From positions 9,522,844-9,586,843 of the forward strand of contig NC_051431.1 in assembly GCF_001649575.2 (NCBI RefSeq): 64,000 bases of DNA, read 5' to 3'. Under the pieces are notes generated by a model, which saw nothing but the letters and a program-made list of their open reading frames with translations, did not search any database and had not been told where the DNA came from. The position numbers were made by a program, and so were the translations under genes. Position 1 is the first letter of the stretch; each line of letters begins with the position of its first letter. This document shows, in pieces, positions 24,574 to 36,700 of the stretch. The stretch comes from Kryptolebias marmoratus. Taxonomy: Eukaryota > Chordata > Actinopteri > Cyprinodontiformes > Rivulidae.

Positions 24574-24777
24574 CTTGTCTCCGGGCCATTCTGTCCTGCA
24601 TGTTTTAGATGTCTCCCTGTTCCGACACACCTGGATTGTGTTCATGCATAATTAACAGGCTTCTGCACAACCTGAGCTGCTGAGGTTATTTATTCCTTTG
24701 AATCAGTTGTGTTGGAGCAGGAAAACATCCGAGACATGCCGGACCGTGGGCCCTGAGGACCAGGACTGGGGAAACAG
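24574..24777. mobile_element. Palindromic hAT-like MITE, copy 2
   Basis: Inner inverted blocks 'cctgcatgttttagatgtct' on the left and 'ttggagcaggaaaacatccg' on the right, with 'attaacaggcttctgcacaa' in the centre, as in 35883-36075. The termini are more diverged than in the other copies. Confidence 0.65.
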
Positions 24778-26600
24778 TGATTTATGTTATACCCTTGTTA
24801 AATTAAACGCCTAGGTTTTTGTACCTGTGCACCATGAATGCACAAAATGTTTCGTGACAACTATAAAGTTGGCAATTTGTATTTGCCCCTTTTTTTTAAA
24901 AAAATCGAAATAAACTCTTTTGGTTAAGTGAAGAAAAAGCTGTAACATAACAAAATATGCAGGCAAACTGTGGAGGAGGTATTGCTTTTGTGGAGAAAAT
25001 ATAGAGGTCAAGGCATCATCTCACTGCTGATATGATTGTCTGACACATAGAAGCCTGTTTATGCATACCATTCATCACTTTTGATAGTGCTGACACCGGT
25101 CTGTCTGAGTACAAAATGTCTATTTTAGTCATGTCTTGAGTGTTCTCACTTCATTGTTAAGGCTTTCTCAGAAGGGCTTTGACGGGAAGAAATGCATTAA
25201 AGAGACGTTTGGTTGTTGGTCTCGGTTTAGCTTTCCCTCGGGAATGTGAGAAATTGGTTAAAACGTCCACAACGCTGACAAATGACAACAGATAAATCAA
25301 AACGAACAATAATAAATCAAACTACGTGCAATGGGAATCTCCAGTGACCCATAACATCAAGCAGGTTTGAAACAGGCAGGATGTTTTTAGGAGCTCTGGT
25401 TTAACTCAGCCTAACAGTGACGATGGTGCTTAGTGGTTTTACGAAGCTGGTTATCAACATGATTAGTCAACCCAGGTTTTCTGAGTCTGCATATATATTT
25501 GTTGATGTAGAATGGGGGCTGGCATCAGAGGACGAGTCACGATCGTGAAGCTGGCAAAAAAAAAAGCTGTCAAATGCAAGGTTATTAAACTTACCAGTGT
25601 CCCTGCCACATTAGCCGACTGTCATAATTTATTTCTTCGAATTAATGTGCTGCAGGTGCCACCTTTTATTGAGACGCGACCCAAAGTTTTACCCTTTTCT
25701 TTTTCAAATGGAATCCAAATTCTTTTAAATCAATTCAAAGCAAAGCAATTCACTCCCTTTCATTGGAAGTATTTTAGTTGACCCCTTCGTTTTATCCATT
25801 TTTAATAAGCTCAACGTGGAAGTTAACCTTTTCTTTAATGAGTTAACATTTCTTTTCTACGCAGCTTCCAATCCAACAAGCTGAACAGTTGGGTTCACCA
25901 CAGCGTTCAGCTTTTTGGCTGTGAGCCAACGTGAGCCAGCTTCGTGATGCTGAAAATCCCAATTTGAGCCTAAAGTTACCTCAATAAGATACTAATCCTG
26001 CTTCGTACTACAGGCCCCGGGTCTCTTCTTAACAAGCTTCCCACCATTTTCAGTTCTGTTATCTACCTGACTGTTTTTAGTGGACCACTGTTACCTTTAT
26101 TACAAGAAAATTAGCTTCTAATGTCTCAGTGACAGTGCCCTAAATGAGAGTCTCTAGTGTTTTGTGGCCCTCAATTTTATTGAACTAAAAACCATTTTCC
26201 CCCACAGGCATTACCTTTCACACCATGTGGTTTAAGGAGCGAAGAACGGAAGCTAAAAGAGGCACAAAGGGAGCTAAAACGGGCAGAATGGAAGCTAAAA
26301 ATGTAAGAAAACAATATTGTTTGTGGAATAACAATCTGAAGCATAAAAAGCATCACGTCATTGACTTTCCTGCTTGGAAAACAAACGAAACAACCATCTG
26401 ATTTCAATTAATGTCACCTCTTGTTTAACAAACATGTCAAGTTTTAGACGTTGGTGTCCTTGAAATGGGCGCATTCTTTTAAACCAGCCGTCAGAGGCGT
26501 ATGATGCAAATGTACTGTATCACTGACAGAATCAAAGGCAGCGCGTTGTTTACTGTGATGGATGACTTGTCTCGAGCAGGTTCCAAATCTCTTTAAGCTT
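24778..26600. other. Intergenic, no gene seen
   Basis: Unique AT-rich sequence. 26240-26300 has three units of 'gaagctaaaa'-like text, perhaps a short relic of the satellite seen at 19.4 kb. Confidence 0.45.
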
Positions 26601-26619
26601 ATTTTCATAGCGCACTGAA

Positions 26620-27060
26620 ATAAATGGAAAATAATGGCGGCCGGGACAATGGGAAATCAATCTACAATCCGGTGGTCGGCTCTGGAGAATAGCCAGCGAT
26701 GCAAAGTGTGCTTGATTTGCAGCTAATGGGCTGGAAGACACAGAACTACCATTACGGCTCTTCGGAGGTCTCCTTGATAACATGGTTCGAGCCGAAGGAA
26801 ATTATCGAGCAACATTAAAGCTAAATATTTTTGCAGCGCGGCTGCTCGGAGGCGTGGCAGGTCCGAGGGAGGCGTGAGCAGCGGCACATCCATTATTAGG
26901 GCCGCCCCGTCCCTGCGAGAAGCAGCTAATCTTATTTTACTTAGCAAATGCATTTGCTGGTGCCTAATTGCAGCAGCAGGCAGCCTCGGAGTGGATCAAC
27001 ATGCGCATTTGGTTGATTGTCAGAGCTGCTCTGACCCTGCATGAATATCAAGGTTAATCC
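26620..27060. promoter_or_regulatory. Candidate regulatory block with palindromic POU-like site
   Basis: Non-repetitive block. It holds a perfect 16-bp palindrome agcaaatgcatttgct at 26943-26958, a 'cctaattgc' homeodomain-type word just after it and a SOX-like 'gacaatgg' near 26645. Open frames in it (26550-26783, 26723-26953, - strand) overlap in different frames and have no domain. Regulatory role is inferred only. Confidence 0.3.
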
Positions 27061-28480
27061 GATTCAATTACTCACTAACACAATAAGGTAAAAAGATTTG
27101 GTATTCACTGAAATAAAAGCTTGTAAGTTACCAGAATACGGTTAGGTTTAACAACTATAATAAGCAGCACAAAAGGGGGGGGTTGTAGAGCGTTTGATGG
27201 ATAGCTCAAAATATTACCCTTCACAGCAAGGACTTAAAATAGGACTGAGGCTCTTTTTTTAGGGTTGCGAGTGTTTCTTTTTTTAAAAGCGACTCTGACA
27301 TTTTGCATGGTTGACTCAGGCGCTGCAGAAACTTTCTACCGCAGTGCTTGATACTTCTGATTTCGGCTGACAGCAGCCCGACAAGCTAATAATGGGCCGC
27401 GGAGACACTTCCAGCTCCTTAAATGTTTTCCATTTCAGCAACACGAAGCTGGTCTCTAAATGCCAAAGGAAAATCAGTTTTGGGAAATGTTTGTTTAGAT
27501 TTAAAGCTGCATTGCTCAATATTTTAATACCAGGGCTGGAACAGAATACTGTGTTTAGCATAAAAGCTTTTTGTCATGAGGAAAGAATAATTTGGTTCTG
27601 CAGCTCCCATTGGCTCCGTCGTGCTTTAATTATCTTCTAACCAAAGGATGTTTCTGTATTGATTTCTGGACTCCTGTTGTTGTGGTTTAGTCTTTCCCAG
27701 ACACCCTAAAAATCTTAAGCATCTTGATGGGAAATCTGTTTGATTGCTTTAAAACTGTAATAGTTGCTTGCGAATCTGTTCACGAGACGGGTTTTCTGTC
27801 TGAGTCGACACAAAGGAGCATGTATTTCAGTCTGAATATGATCTCTAAAATAGATAAGAGCCACAGAAGTCGTCTTCTTTTATTCAAACACCTTATTGTC
27901 AGTACAAAGAAGCATTTTCCTTTTTTTTTCTCCTTTATTATGCTAACACAAACCACTCTGAAGTGGTTCCCAAACATATGACTGGGTTTGTCAAACACAA
28001 AGTGATGATTTTCAGGAATAAAATAAAATATAAATATAAAAACAAAATTCCTGGTTGTACTTTTTAAAATTATTATTACTGTTACAAGAGATAAAAACAA
28101 GTCAAAAATGGATAAAAACCAAAGTAAAATGGTTTTTCATGCTGATTTAATTATCATTAAATCATTATGTAAATCATTATATTACAATTAAACCCTTTTT
28201 AAATTGTTTTTTATATTTTAGCAAGCACTAGTTGGGGAGAACGTGCAAACTTAAGCATCTGCAGGTCTACGATGTGTGCAGTTCTGTCTCTTTTCTGTAA
28301 CCTTTCACTGTCATGTTATCAAATGTCCAAGTGTTAGTCCTAACCCGACCCTTTGACACTTTATTTGAAGTCACAAAGGGGTAAGTGGGTAAAATACCAC
28401 CCTACAAACTGGGACAACCTCTGCAAAACCCGAATGGTCATCAGTTCCTTTGAGACATACAGACATCAACACCAGGATCC
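27061..28480. other. Intergenic, AT-rich, no gene seen
   Basis: Short G run at 27174-27182; A/T-rich 28015-28230. No coding signal. Confidence 0.5.
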
Positions 28481-28489
28481 CCACACCAA

Positions 28490-28740
28490 CACAAAGATGG
28501 ACGAGGCAACTCCATTAACGTCCGTCGTCCAAAGTTGAGGACTAAATGTCCTTCTTTGGGGGGGTTGCCATGATGTATTCATGGGGCTGAACAGTCAATA
28601 TGAAAGTCCCGCCTACACACCCTCCAAATCGCTAACAGGCTGTCAATCACAGCCTAACAGGAGCCTCAAATAGCTAAATGGAACTAAACGTATTTAAAAA
28701 TGCTTGTTTGATCAAACAACAAGATAAGATCTGTGAACCC
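28490..28740 (+). repeat. Family B interspersed repeat
   Basis: Shares 'ctccattaacgt', 'gtccaaagttgagg', 'gaaagtcccgcctacacacc' and 'gctaacaggctgtca' with 15505-15780, in the same order and strand. Confidence 0.6.
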
Positions 28741-30880
28741 AAGTGCGTAAATCCCATCTCATTATTGTTTTTCTTAGATTATTGGCAGATTTCTCTTTTT
28801 TTTTTTCCTTTTTATACTTATATTGTTTGAATACAGTTTCCTTCATTGAATTATTGGGGGGGACAAATCAACACTTCCCCAAGATTGGGGGGGTCCGGAC
28901 CCCCCCCCCAACCCCCCTGGGATTTATGCCTATGTGTGAACCAACAAAAAGTGTACTTAAAATATGTCCATGGATGCTTATATGGCATGATTACTAGTTA
29001 TTTAGCTTGTAACACATATTATATATATATTATTTATATGTGTTAGTTATGAAAGATAAAAAAATGATACTAAATAAGTAAAACACTAAAATCCACCACA
29101 TTGAACATATTAATGCTTGTCAGCAGTTAAATCAGAAAACATCAAACCATACGTTACAAAGTTTGTCATGACAAAAAAGGTTTTATTTTATATCAGTAAT
29201 GTTATTGTTGTGTTTTTAATACCTATATTTGTTAGGATTTTAGAGCCACTCTTCACAAAAAGACAACTTTTAAGATACGTAACAACAAAACAAGGTTGAA
29301 ACATCTAAAAGTCTGAGGAATCGACTCGAGCCGATGTTTGTGTTCCAGAGTAAAATTGCTTTTAAACACGTTTGGCTGAGGTGGGAGGATTTGAAGACAG
29401 ATAATCAGTTTGTTTGTCGCTCCAACACCAAACAGATGTTGTACCTTTGGTGTTGGAGCCTTCGGGAATATTTCACTGAACGACTGAAGACGTTTCTTTT
29501 CTACGCAGTTGAGAAAACGTATACTGAATCATCCCCTTCACTTTTCCTCATTGCCTCACATTTAGTTAGTCAGAATCCCCCCATAGCTTCATTTTTACAC
29601 ACACAGAGATCTTCCAGTTCAGTTACATAAGAACAAACTCGGCGTCTCATCTGCTCTGTGGACTGAAAGCAGCTGTCTGTCCACCTGGACAAACACACCT
29701 AACCACCTCACAGTTTAGCTGCTGCACGATGAAAGATGACATTGGTGTTAAATGTCGTGTGTTCTTGTTCATCTGCGGTTGTAATTACCTAATTTCAGGT
29801 CCCTGGTAATAACCGGATCATTTTGTCTTGATGTAAACCCTTAGGATTGAAAATAAAAGAGCATAATTAGTTTCCGCTGTGTCTGTGTCTGCTGACATTG
29901 TTGTAAAACTCAATTAAATTTTATTGTACATCCACGTTAAATGCAAGTGAAAGTAATTTACCGTCCTTTCTGACAGGAAAGGATAATTAGGCTGCTCTGT
30001 CACATGGAGTATTTGCCCTGTTTAAGGTACACATTTTGACTTGGAGGGGAAAAAAAGGATTTGTCTTTCATGGATCAGATGACATAAGATGCACCATTTC
30101 AGATTTTAGAACAGATTTGACCTGTCGATAACAGTTTTAGCCATGTTCGCTCCTAAACTGTTAATTAATAGAGTACATTTTCCCATCTAATTTCTGGTTG
30201 AGTTAACCATTTTTTTTCTGTTCATAATAAAATGTTTACAGTTAAAAATGGTCTTTTTTTTTTCCAAAACAGCACCAAGTTGGTGATTTTTGTTCCTAAC
30301 CTTGTCCGCATGGAATCAGTTTCTCTGAAACAATCTTTTTATTAGTTGTCTCTAAACATGGCGTCGTTTCACAGCCACTCAGCTTCAGCTTGTCGAGGAT
30401 TTCCATTTAACACCTTTCATGTGCAGAAAGATCAGGGTCCGTCGCCACCTGTGTTACTTTTTTGATGAAGTTATTTAAACCCAGTCAGCCTCAATAAGAG
30501 GACGTCAAAAAAAAAATCACTCTGGACTCAAAGTGGGGGGGGGGGGATTTGGGCTGAATGGAGCAGCTAGCTAATCTCCATATGAACTGCACACAACAAA
30601 GGGGAAAATTAGCTGGAAAGAGCGATTGTGTGGAATGAAGTGTGCAGAAAGCGAGCACGAGAGAGTAACAGCGGCGGAGCGAGGACATGTCAGCTTTAAT
30701 AATGAACTCCACTGTAAATGTCCCGGGAGTTCACACTTGGAAGCTGCTGGGTTTTTTTTACCCCCAAAGCAAACAATGAGTGACTGAATCACTGCTGTTG
30801 GTTTGCTTAAAAAGAATCCGACTGAGGAGCCAAGTCGAACCCGGAGCCTGACGGAGTTCAGCCAAAAACTTGTTTATTAG
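28741..30880. other. Intergenic; one G/C-run repeat, no gene
   Basis: 28853-28920 holds paired G and C runs around 'gtccggaccc', resembling a common fish repeat. Remaining sequence is AT-rich and unique. Open frames here have no domain. Confidence 0.45.
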
Positions 30881-30889
30881 GAAGTTTGC

Positions 30890-31030
30890 ATGTGTTGAGG
30901 ATGACTCTCAGCTACCATGAATTTTAGCCCAGTATCTGTAACACTGACTGCGTGTGCTCAGTGGGATTGGCTGCGGTGGCCATCTTCAATCAGGCTGACT
31001 CCAAAAGATGTGGATGCACATGAACACGTG
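30890..31030 (-). repeat. Family A repeat, middle part
   Basis: On the - strand: 'gattgaagatggccaccgc', then a 'cagatactgggctaaaatt' stretch and 'tagctgagagtcatcctc'. Truncated at both ends. Confidence 0.65.
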
Positions 31031-31189
31031 AACAAAAAATCCCTCTCAGAACCACGTCAGCGTCGGTGTGAAGCAAGCAAACCCCAATCAATGAAACTAA
31101 AACGACCGATAGAAACATTTTCAGCCGATATAAGTTGACATTCAGAAACTGCATGACTGTCAAGCCATTTTTTAGACAGTTGAGGCTCA

Positions 31190-31438
31190 ATCTGAGACAT
31201 CATTCACCTTTGCCTGTCTCATTAAAGAGCCGCTGCAGAATCAGCTGGCCATAGCGGCATTGATTAGACAGATGTGTCCTGCCCACATATTGGAGAGCAG
31301 GAGATGAAGCCATCTGTCCTCCGATAGGAGCAGATTCTTAAAGCAGGCCTTCCTCAGCTTTGTTTGGAGACGCAGAAGCGTAAAACCACAGCAGATAATC
31401 ACTCAGATAACACCAACCTGCCCCGACAACTGCTATTT
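31190..31438. other. Non-repetitive block, possible regulatory element
   Basis: Unique sequence between two repeats, with 'cattgattagacagatgtg' (homeodomain and E-box-like words) near 31258-31276. No open frame. Candidate enhancer by appearance only. Confidence 0.25.
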
Positions 31439-31439
31439 A

Positions 31440-31860
31440 ATGTGTGTGTGTGCATTTGTTCCTTCGCCTGTCTGTTAGCAAAATATCTCACACACCACTG
31501 GACAGATTTTAATGACGGTCAAGCAAAATGCTGGCTATAAGCTAAAACTACCAAGGGGCTAAATGTAGCTTAAATAAGCTAAAAGTAGGAAAATGAGAGC
31601 TAAAGGTAACAAAAGGCTAGCTAAAAGTTAAAAGTAGCACAAGACAAAAACAGAGGAAAGACACTTACGCAGATTTCAAAGAGAACAATGGAGAAATCTT
31701 AATGTATTTATTAAATATTTGTAAATGAAGTTAAATATAAAATATAAAAGTTACAAAAGCCAAAGGTTTTAACACCCGTCTCCTAAATGAGCTGCTAAAA
31801 TAGCACAAAGTCTGCAGAGATAATAAGATTGCAAAATAAAAACATACAGTGACATAAAAA
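31440..31860 (+). repeat. Family A repeat, long form with internal satellite
   Basis: Starts 'gtgtgtgtgtgcatttgttc' with 'ctgttagcaaaatatctcac' (31472-31491), runs into degenerate 'gctaaaagtagc' units at 31540-31645, and continues with sequence like that at 19620-19800. It shows that the satellite is part of the element rather than a neighbour. Confidence 0.65.
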
Positions 31861-33384
31861 AACAAAAGTGTGAACGTTATTATTTCAGCTGTTTTCATGT
31901 TGCAGCAATCCTGCTGCTGTTAAATTTCCTTAATATCTGAAGATTAGCTAAAGACGCCTCATGGATCAGATGTTATTTTCCTCCACATCCTCATGAAGTG
32001 AAAAACTGGACCCACTCGTCTGATCAGTATGCTGATGGTCTTTCTAAGAATAATACTTTCCTGTCAGGTCTGAAGAATCTCTCTCCGGTTTCGCCTTTTT
32101 TTTTTTTTCTCCTCCGCCAAATCTGGTCACTTTCAGCTTCAGAAAGACTAAGATTATCACCATCAAATGTCAGACTCCAGGCGTCTAAATGTTAGTTCAC
32201 AAACTGATAAGTGGCATTACAGCGGTTTTCCGTCCGTCATCCATTTCCTGTCGGGTTTTGCAGAATGGATCGTCACGGACGCATTTATTCAGCTACCTTA
32301 ACTGACCCCTCAGTTCCGCCTTAAAAAATCAGTCCTGCCTCGAACAGATGGTGTGGAAATAACGAACGTGCTCGCAGCTGTTGCCGAACGTCTTCAACAA
32401 GCACGTCGCTGTGGTATCAGATGCCTAAAAAGTCTTAATTTCCTTTGTTTTCTGCATTCTGTGAGAGTCTGACTGGAGGTGTTGTGATGCCAAATTGAAT
32501 TAAATTGTTATTTTTGCGGGTAATCTGTTAAAACTCTGCGTTCCCACCTGCAACAAGAGTTTTGGTCAGGTTGCAAAGGCGAACAAAGCGAAACAAGGCA
32601 ACAACAAAAAGTCAGGTATGTGTGGCTAGATTCAAGATACGTGGAGACTTTGTTGTCCTGGCCTCAGGCTGGTTTCGGAGCAGTTTAGATCCTTTTAAAA
32701 ACAACAACAACAAAAAATTTAAAAAAAACCCCAGCGAAAGCCGCCGTGTCCTGATCCGCACCCGGGCCCTGTCACAAAAGTCACATTGTCATGGACACGG
32801 CGTGAGGCGATGACAGAGCCGATTGTTGTGGTAACGTCGATTTGTTTAAAGATGCGATGCAAATGAGGGTGGAGCTAATTGCGCTGGGCTCTGGGTGAAC
32901 TCTGCGGGCCCGAGGGGCCAAAGAGGAGATAAAATCAGGCCAACAAACGGAGCTCTGCTCATGTTTTTGAGCGGTAATAGACCTTCAGGGCGCGGACGTT
33001 CCAAACCCTCCACATTCCAGAGTCGGTGGGGGCTTTGCTCATCCCTCCGCTGCAGGTTATTCTGCCATGTTCAAACTCTTAATCAGACCTGTGTGTTGGG
33101 CTGTTGAGGGCAGGGACAGATCCCCATTGTTGCCTGAAACAAGGACCACCTTCATGGCAGCGGCGCGAGGTGACACCTGCAAAGTGCTTCTTCCAGTCGG
33201 CGAGCAAACGGCAGGAAGTACGACCCCAACACAGGTTGGGCTGCAAATAACTTCGGTAGAAACATAAAAATTTGTTTAAATTTCAGGGGAACCTACCACG
33301 CTGCGTCAGCAATTTTTTTTCCTGTCTCTCTCCAGGATGAGGCCGACGCCGTTCCGTGTCCAAAATGAGACGTGCGTTTCAGTT

Positions 33385-33625
33385 TCATTTCAACCAAATA
33401 TCTCAGAAATCCCTGGACGGATTCGAGTGAAACTCCCGGGAAGTAATCACCGGCTGCCCGTCTACGACTGAATAGCTTTTCGGAGACAGTCCGAGTCAAA
33501 ATGGCCGCCTCAGCAAACACAAAAACGGCTATAAGTTAGTCAAATTTGCAGACAGTGAGCTAAAATTGGGCGTAGTAGTAGCTGAGCCTGATCCTCAACA
33601 CATACTCTGATCGATGCACCGTCTT
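33385..33625 (+). repeat. Family A repeat, 5'/middle part
   Basis: 'caaatatctcagaaatccc' then 'tcaaaatggccgcctcagc', 'aaacacaaaaacggctataa' and 'gggcgtagtagtagctgagc'. The 3' blocks are missing. Confidence 0.7.
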
Positions 33626-33629
33626 TGTT

Positions 33630-35229
33630 TCTTTTGAGATGTGATGTTTTTGTTTTTGTTCATTTTTTTTTTCTGGGTATCTAAAACGATTGGAGTAAAG
33701 AAAATGAAAGTGTTGAGGCATTTAAAAGCTTAAACCTGACTTCAGCTTTTATTCTGTTTTGATTGTGATATTTTGGATTCTGAGCACTGTTGTTTTTATG
33801 CTTTTTGTTCAGTTTAGTTTAAATTTTTTTTAAGTTATTGTTATTATATTTACTTTTTTTACTTCTTCTGTGTAGACAAAAGTACAAACATGTTGTTTGA
33901 AATGGGACTAATTGCAAGTTAGGACCAAAAAACAAAAACAACAAAAAAAGGAGCAGTAAAGCTGTTTTGCCACGGAGAAAATAAATACAATCCATTAATT
34001 TAATCAGCTCAAATCAATGGCAGAGTATCATTAGTGCATGCTGGGTGTTTTTGTGTGCGACTGACTGTCGGCAGACGTGCGCGCTCAAATCAGACAAATC
34101 TGCCAGAATAAGAGAAGATTTTCAGCTTTAAAGGAAAAGCAAAAACTCAGAGAAGCTTCTCGAGTTTCAGACGTTTAATACCTTCAGCTTCTGCAGAATC
34201 ATTTGGATATTCACTCGCTCTTGTTTTGTATTAAGCTTAAAAAAAAAAACAAGCTAAAGCCTGATTTTTGGAGGCCAAACACAAGAAAAACATCCTGTTT
34301 CAGGCAGACACATAAAAAAACACCTCATTATATCTACATCCTGCTCAACGGTTTTAAAACGAGCCATATTAAAGGGAAAACAAGTCTAATTTTTACACGT
34401 TTTCCTTCTATTACGGTGCATTAACACCAAAACTGTGAAAATGTTTGCAAAGGTAAATCAGCATATATTTATATTCATTGGTAAATGTTTATTTTTTTTT
34501 CTTTCAGCTGGCAGAAAATGTTATGCATCGATCTTTCAGAGTTTTGAAGCTGCTGGAATGAGGGTTTTCACAATAACAGCGGGTCAAATGGCTTTTTTTC
34601 CCTTTTTTTTGTAAACGGACAAATTAGTTTTTGTGGTGTGATAGTCAGGACAGAGCACCATGCTGGTTTGCTTCCACCGGAAATCTAAAAAAAAAAAAAA
34701 GCAAGGAAGCTGTCAGCCTGGCAAAGAAAAAAAAAACACTTTCAGTAAATCCGTTGTTTATCGTCTGCCTCCGACCGAACAGCAGAGAGGAAACAAAGCA
34801 GCAAACCTGAGAACACATCGCAGCGTTTATCAGCCAAGGCTGCGTCTGCACCGACACACGTGCATTTTGGAGGTTTTCAAGAGCCGATCTCCACCCAGAT
34901 GAGCCTTTAGGCGGGGATTTTGTTTAGAGTCGCAAAAAATACCCATTTCACGACGACGACGACTGCAGACTTGCAGTTTGGTCCAGAAAAATGCTGCAAA
35001 GGCGATGCAGAGGTACCCGTCGCCGAAGACAGCCTTAGCAACAGGAACGGAGGGTTTCAACAGGAAGGAAAACATCAGGAAGGTTAAACACGTTCAGCTG
35101 TTCTGGTTCTACTTTTTCACAAAAAAAAGCTCTCAAACTGAAACAGCAACCTGAAAAAACTACTTTCTTTCAGGGTTTGAAATATGATTTGTGTTACCAC
35201 TTATCTACTTGAATTATGTTTCTCAGGAA
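33630..35229. other. Intergenic, no gene seen
   Basis: AT-rich with several A or T runs (33665-33673, 34238-34248, 34686-34699). Overlapping frames at 34645-35075 surround these runs and have no domain. Confidence 0.5.
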
Positions 35230-35265
35230 ACGTTATAAAGAGTTAATATCCTACCTGTTGTAGAT
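35230..35265 (-). repeat. Family A repeat, left half of a split copy
   Basis: On the - strand reads 'atctacaacaggtaggatat', the 3' splice-like block of family A. The copy breaks off at 'gtagat' and resumes after the transposon at 36311 with 'gagctctttgaacaacctca'. The intact order is seen in the copy at 361-435. Confidence 0.65.
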
Positions 35266-35359
35266 CCACCGTCCACTGCCAAAAAGATTTAGCTACATCA
35301 TCGTTTATATCTAGACTTTTGACGGGAAACGGAACAGAACCAACCTTTCCTGAAGGCTG

Positions 35360-35640
35360 GTTCCAGTATAAGTTTTAGGCCCCGCCCCCTCCACGAAAAC
35401 GCTTTTAGGTCGTTTTTTTCATGCGTTGACTTTTGTTGGTTCTTGTACCTAACTTCCTGCTGTATGTTCTAATGTTATACTTTCTAACATGAGGAGCTGT
35501 AAGGACTTATTTCATGTCTAAAAGAAAAGTCATGTGACACCGTGATCGTGTGTGAGGGAGTAGGCGGGCCTTAAAGATCCGCACCCTCAGTGCACAGACT
35601 CTGGTTCCAAAAATGCAACATGGCGGCTCCTGTAAACTGA
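35360..35640 (-). repeat. Family B piece inside the Tc1 element
   Basis: 'tgcacagactctggttcc' and 'gtaggcgggcc' are the reverse complement of words in 15505-15780. The limits are approximate. Confidence 0.45.
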
Positions 35641-35882
35641 GAACTCCCAGCAAAGAGAGAAGGCAGGGACATCTGTTCTATGACATATACAGTCGATGGG
35701 GCCACACCTGTTGATTGTTGAATTCAGGTGGGTTTTGTTCGGGTTTGGGCTCGGCTCCTCATCTTCAGGGATGGACAACCTTAACGCTTCGGCACACCAA
35801 GACATTCTGGACAATGCTGTGGCCATGTTGTCCAACTATAACAAGATTCTTTAATGAGTTCAGTGTGAGAGGGCCCTAAACC

Positions 35883-36075
35883 CAGTGGTGTCCAATCCTG
35901 GTCCTGGAGGGCCACTATCCTGCAGGTTTTAGTTGTTCCCCTGCTCTTCAGCAGGTCTTCAAGTTCGGCAGAAGCCTGTTAATCACTCAGTCACTCAAAT
36001 CAGGTGTGTCAAATTAGGGAAACACCTAAAACATGCAGGATAGTGGCCCTCCAGGACCAGGATTGGACACCCCTG
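35883..36075. mobile_element. Palindromic hAT-like MITE, copy 3, with TSD
   Basis: 193 bp. The left end 'cagtggtgtccaatcctggt' matches the reverse complement of the right end 'accaggattggacacccctg' with one or two mismatches. The flanks are cctaaacc (35875-35882) and ccttaacc (36076-36083), an 8-bp target-site duplication with one mismatch, the length expected of hAT elements. It is inserted in the transposase remnant of the surrounding Tc1 copy. No coding capacity. Confidence 0.85.
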
Positions 36076-36082
36076 CCTTAAC

Positions 36083-36260
36083 CTAAACCCCACTGAACAC
36101 TTTTGGGCTGAACTGAAACAGATTATGAGCCAGACTTTCTGCGCCCGACCTCAGAGATGCTCCACAGGCCCAAAGGAACGATCCAGAATCTTGCAAAAGT
36201 CCTTTCCAAGAAGAGCGGAAGCCATTTTAGCTGCAAAAGTGGGACCAACTTCATGCCATC
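36083..36260 (+). pseudogene. Tc1/mariner transposase C-terminal remnant
   Basis: Translation from 36083 gives LNPTEHFWAELKQ, the region around the third catalytic acidic residue of the DDE triad in Tc1-type transposases (usual form NPIEHLW/NPIEHFWDEL). The glutamate codon is at 36095-36097. The tail SFPRRAEAILAAKVGPT matches the usual C-terminal 'LPRRvEAVIaAKGGPT'. The N-terminal DNA-binding part and first two aspartates are not seen, so it is not functional. Recognised from the family pattern. Confidence 0.75.
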
Positions 36261-36310
36261 CCTATTGGGGTGAAGATCAGGTGCGGCCACATATTTTTGT
36301 CCCTATAGTG

Positions 36311-36400
36311 GAGCTCTTTGAACAACCTCAGTTAAATTCTGACTGGACTGATGGGCTAACGGCTAGAAGTGGACGGCTGCCATCTTGAAGCAAGTCCAGT
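36311..36400 (-). repeat. Family A repeat, right half of the split copy
   Basis: 'gagctctttgaacaacctca', 'ctgactggactgatgggcta' and 'ctgccatcttgaagcaag' are the reverse complement of family A blocks. It continues the half at 35230-35265. Confidence 0.7.
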
Positions 36401-36604
36401 CTCAAAAATTGGATAGCGATAACTTTTACACTTTCGTTAGCTCCTTATGATCATTTCCAATCATTTACGTAGATTTCTATGATTTTTGTAAGGTCAAACA
36501 CTTTAATCCCAGCAGAAATCTAATATTTCTGGGGGAATACTCTCATGGTGGTGTAGAGGTTTTTAAGATAAATAGTGATTACAGTAACTGCTATGAAGCT
36601 TTGT

Positions 36605-36700
36605 TGTTTTAGGATGGCAGCAATCCTTTTTGGTCTTTGCCATGAGCTTGTCAACATGGTCAGAAATAAATGGTGTTTTTCTTTAAACTGAGGTTGTGTC
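36605..36700 (+). repeat. Family A repeat, 3' fragment
   Basis: 'ttaggatggcagcaatcctt', 'ttggtctttgccatgagctt', 'gtcaacatggtcag' and 'aaactgaggttgtgtcc' match the 'ggtcttggtcc...agctcatcagtctggtc' part of the reference copy. Confidence 0.65.

Larger units (their letters stand above)
35266..36310 (+). mobile_element. Decayed Tc1/mariner element, nested insertions
   Basis: The right end 'tttttgtccctatagtg' is a typical Tc1-group terminus, and the left part 'cactgccaaaaagattt' (35274-35290) resembles its inverted partner, weakly. Inside are a transposase remnant (domain end at 36083-36260; an upstream stretch around 35770-35830 resembling 'cttaacgcttcggcacacca' in fish copies), a family B piece on the - strand (35360-35640) and a hAT-like MITE (35883-36075). 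The element sits inside a family A copy. Confidence 0.65.
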
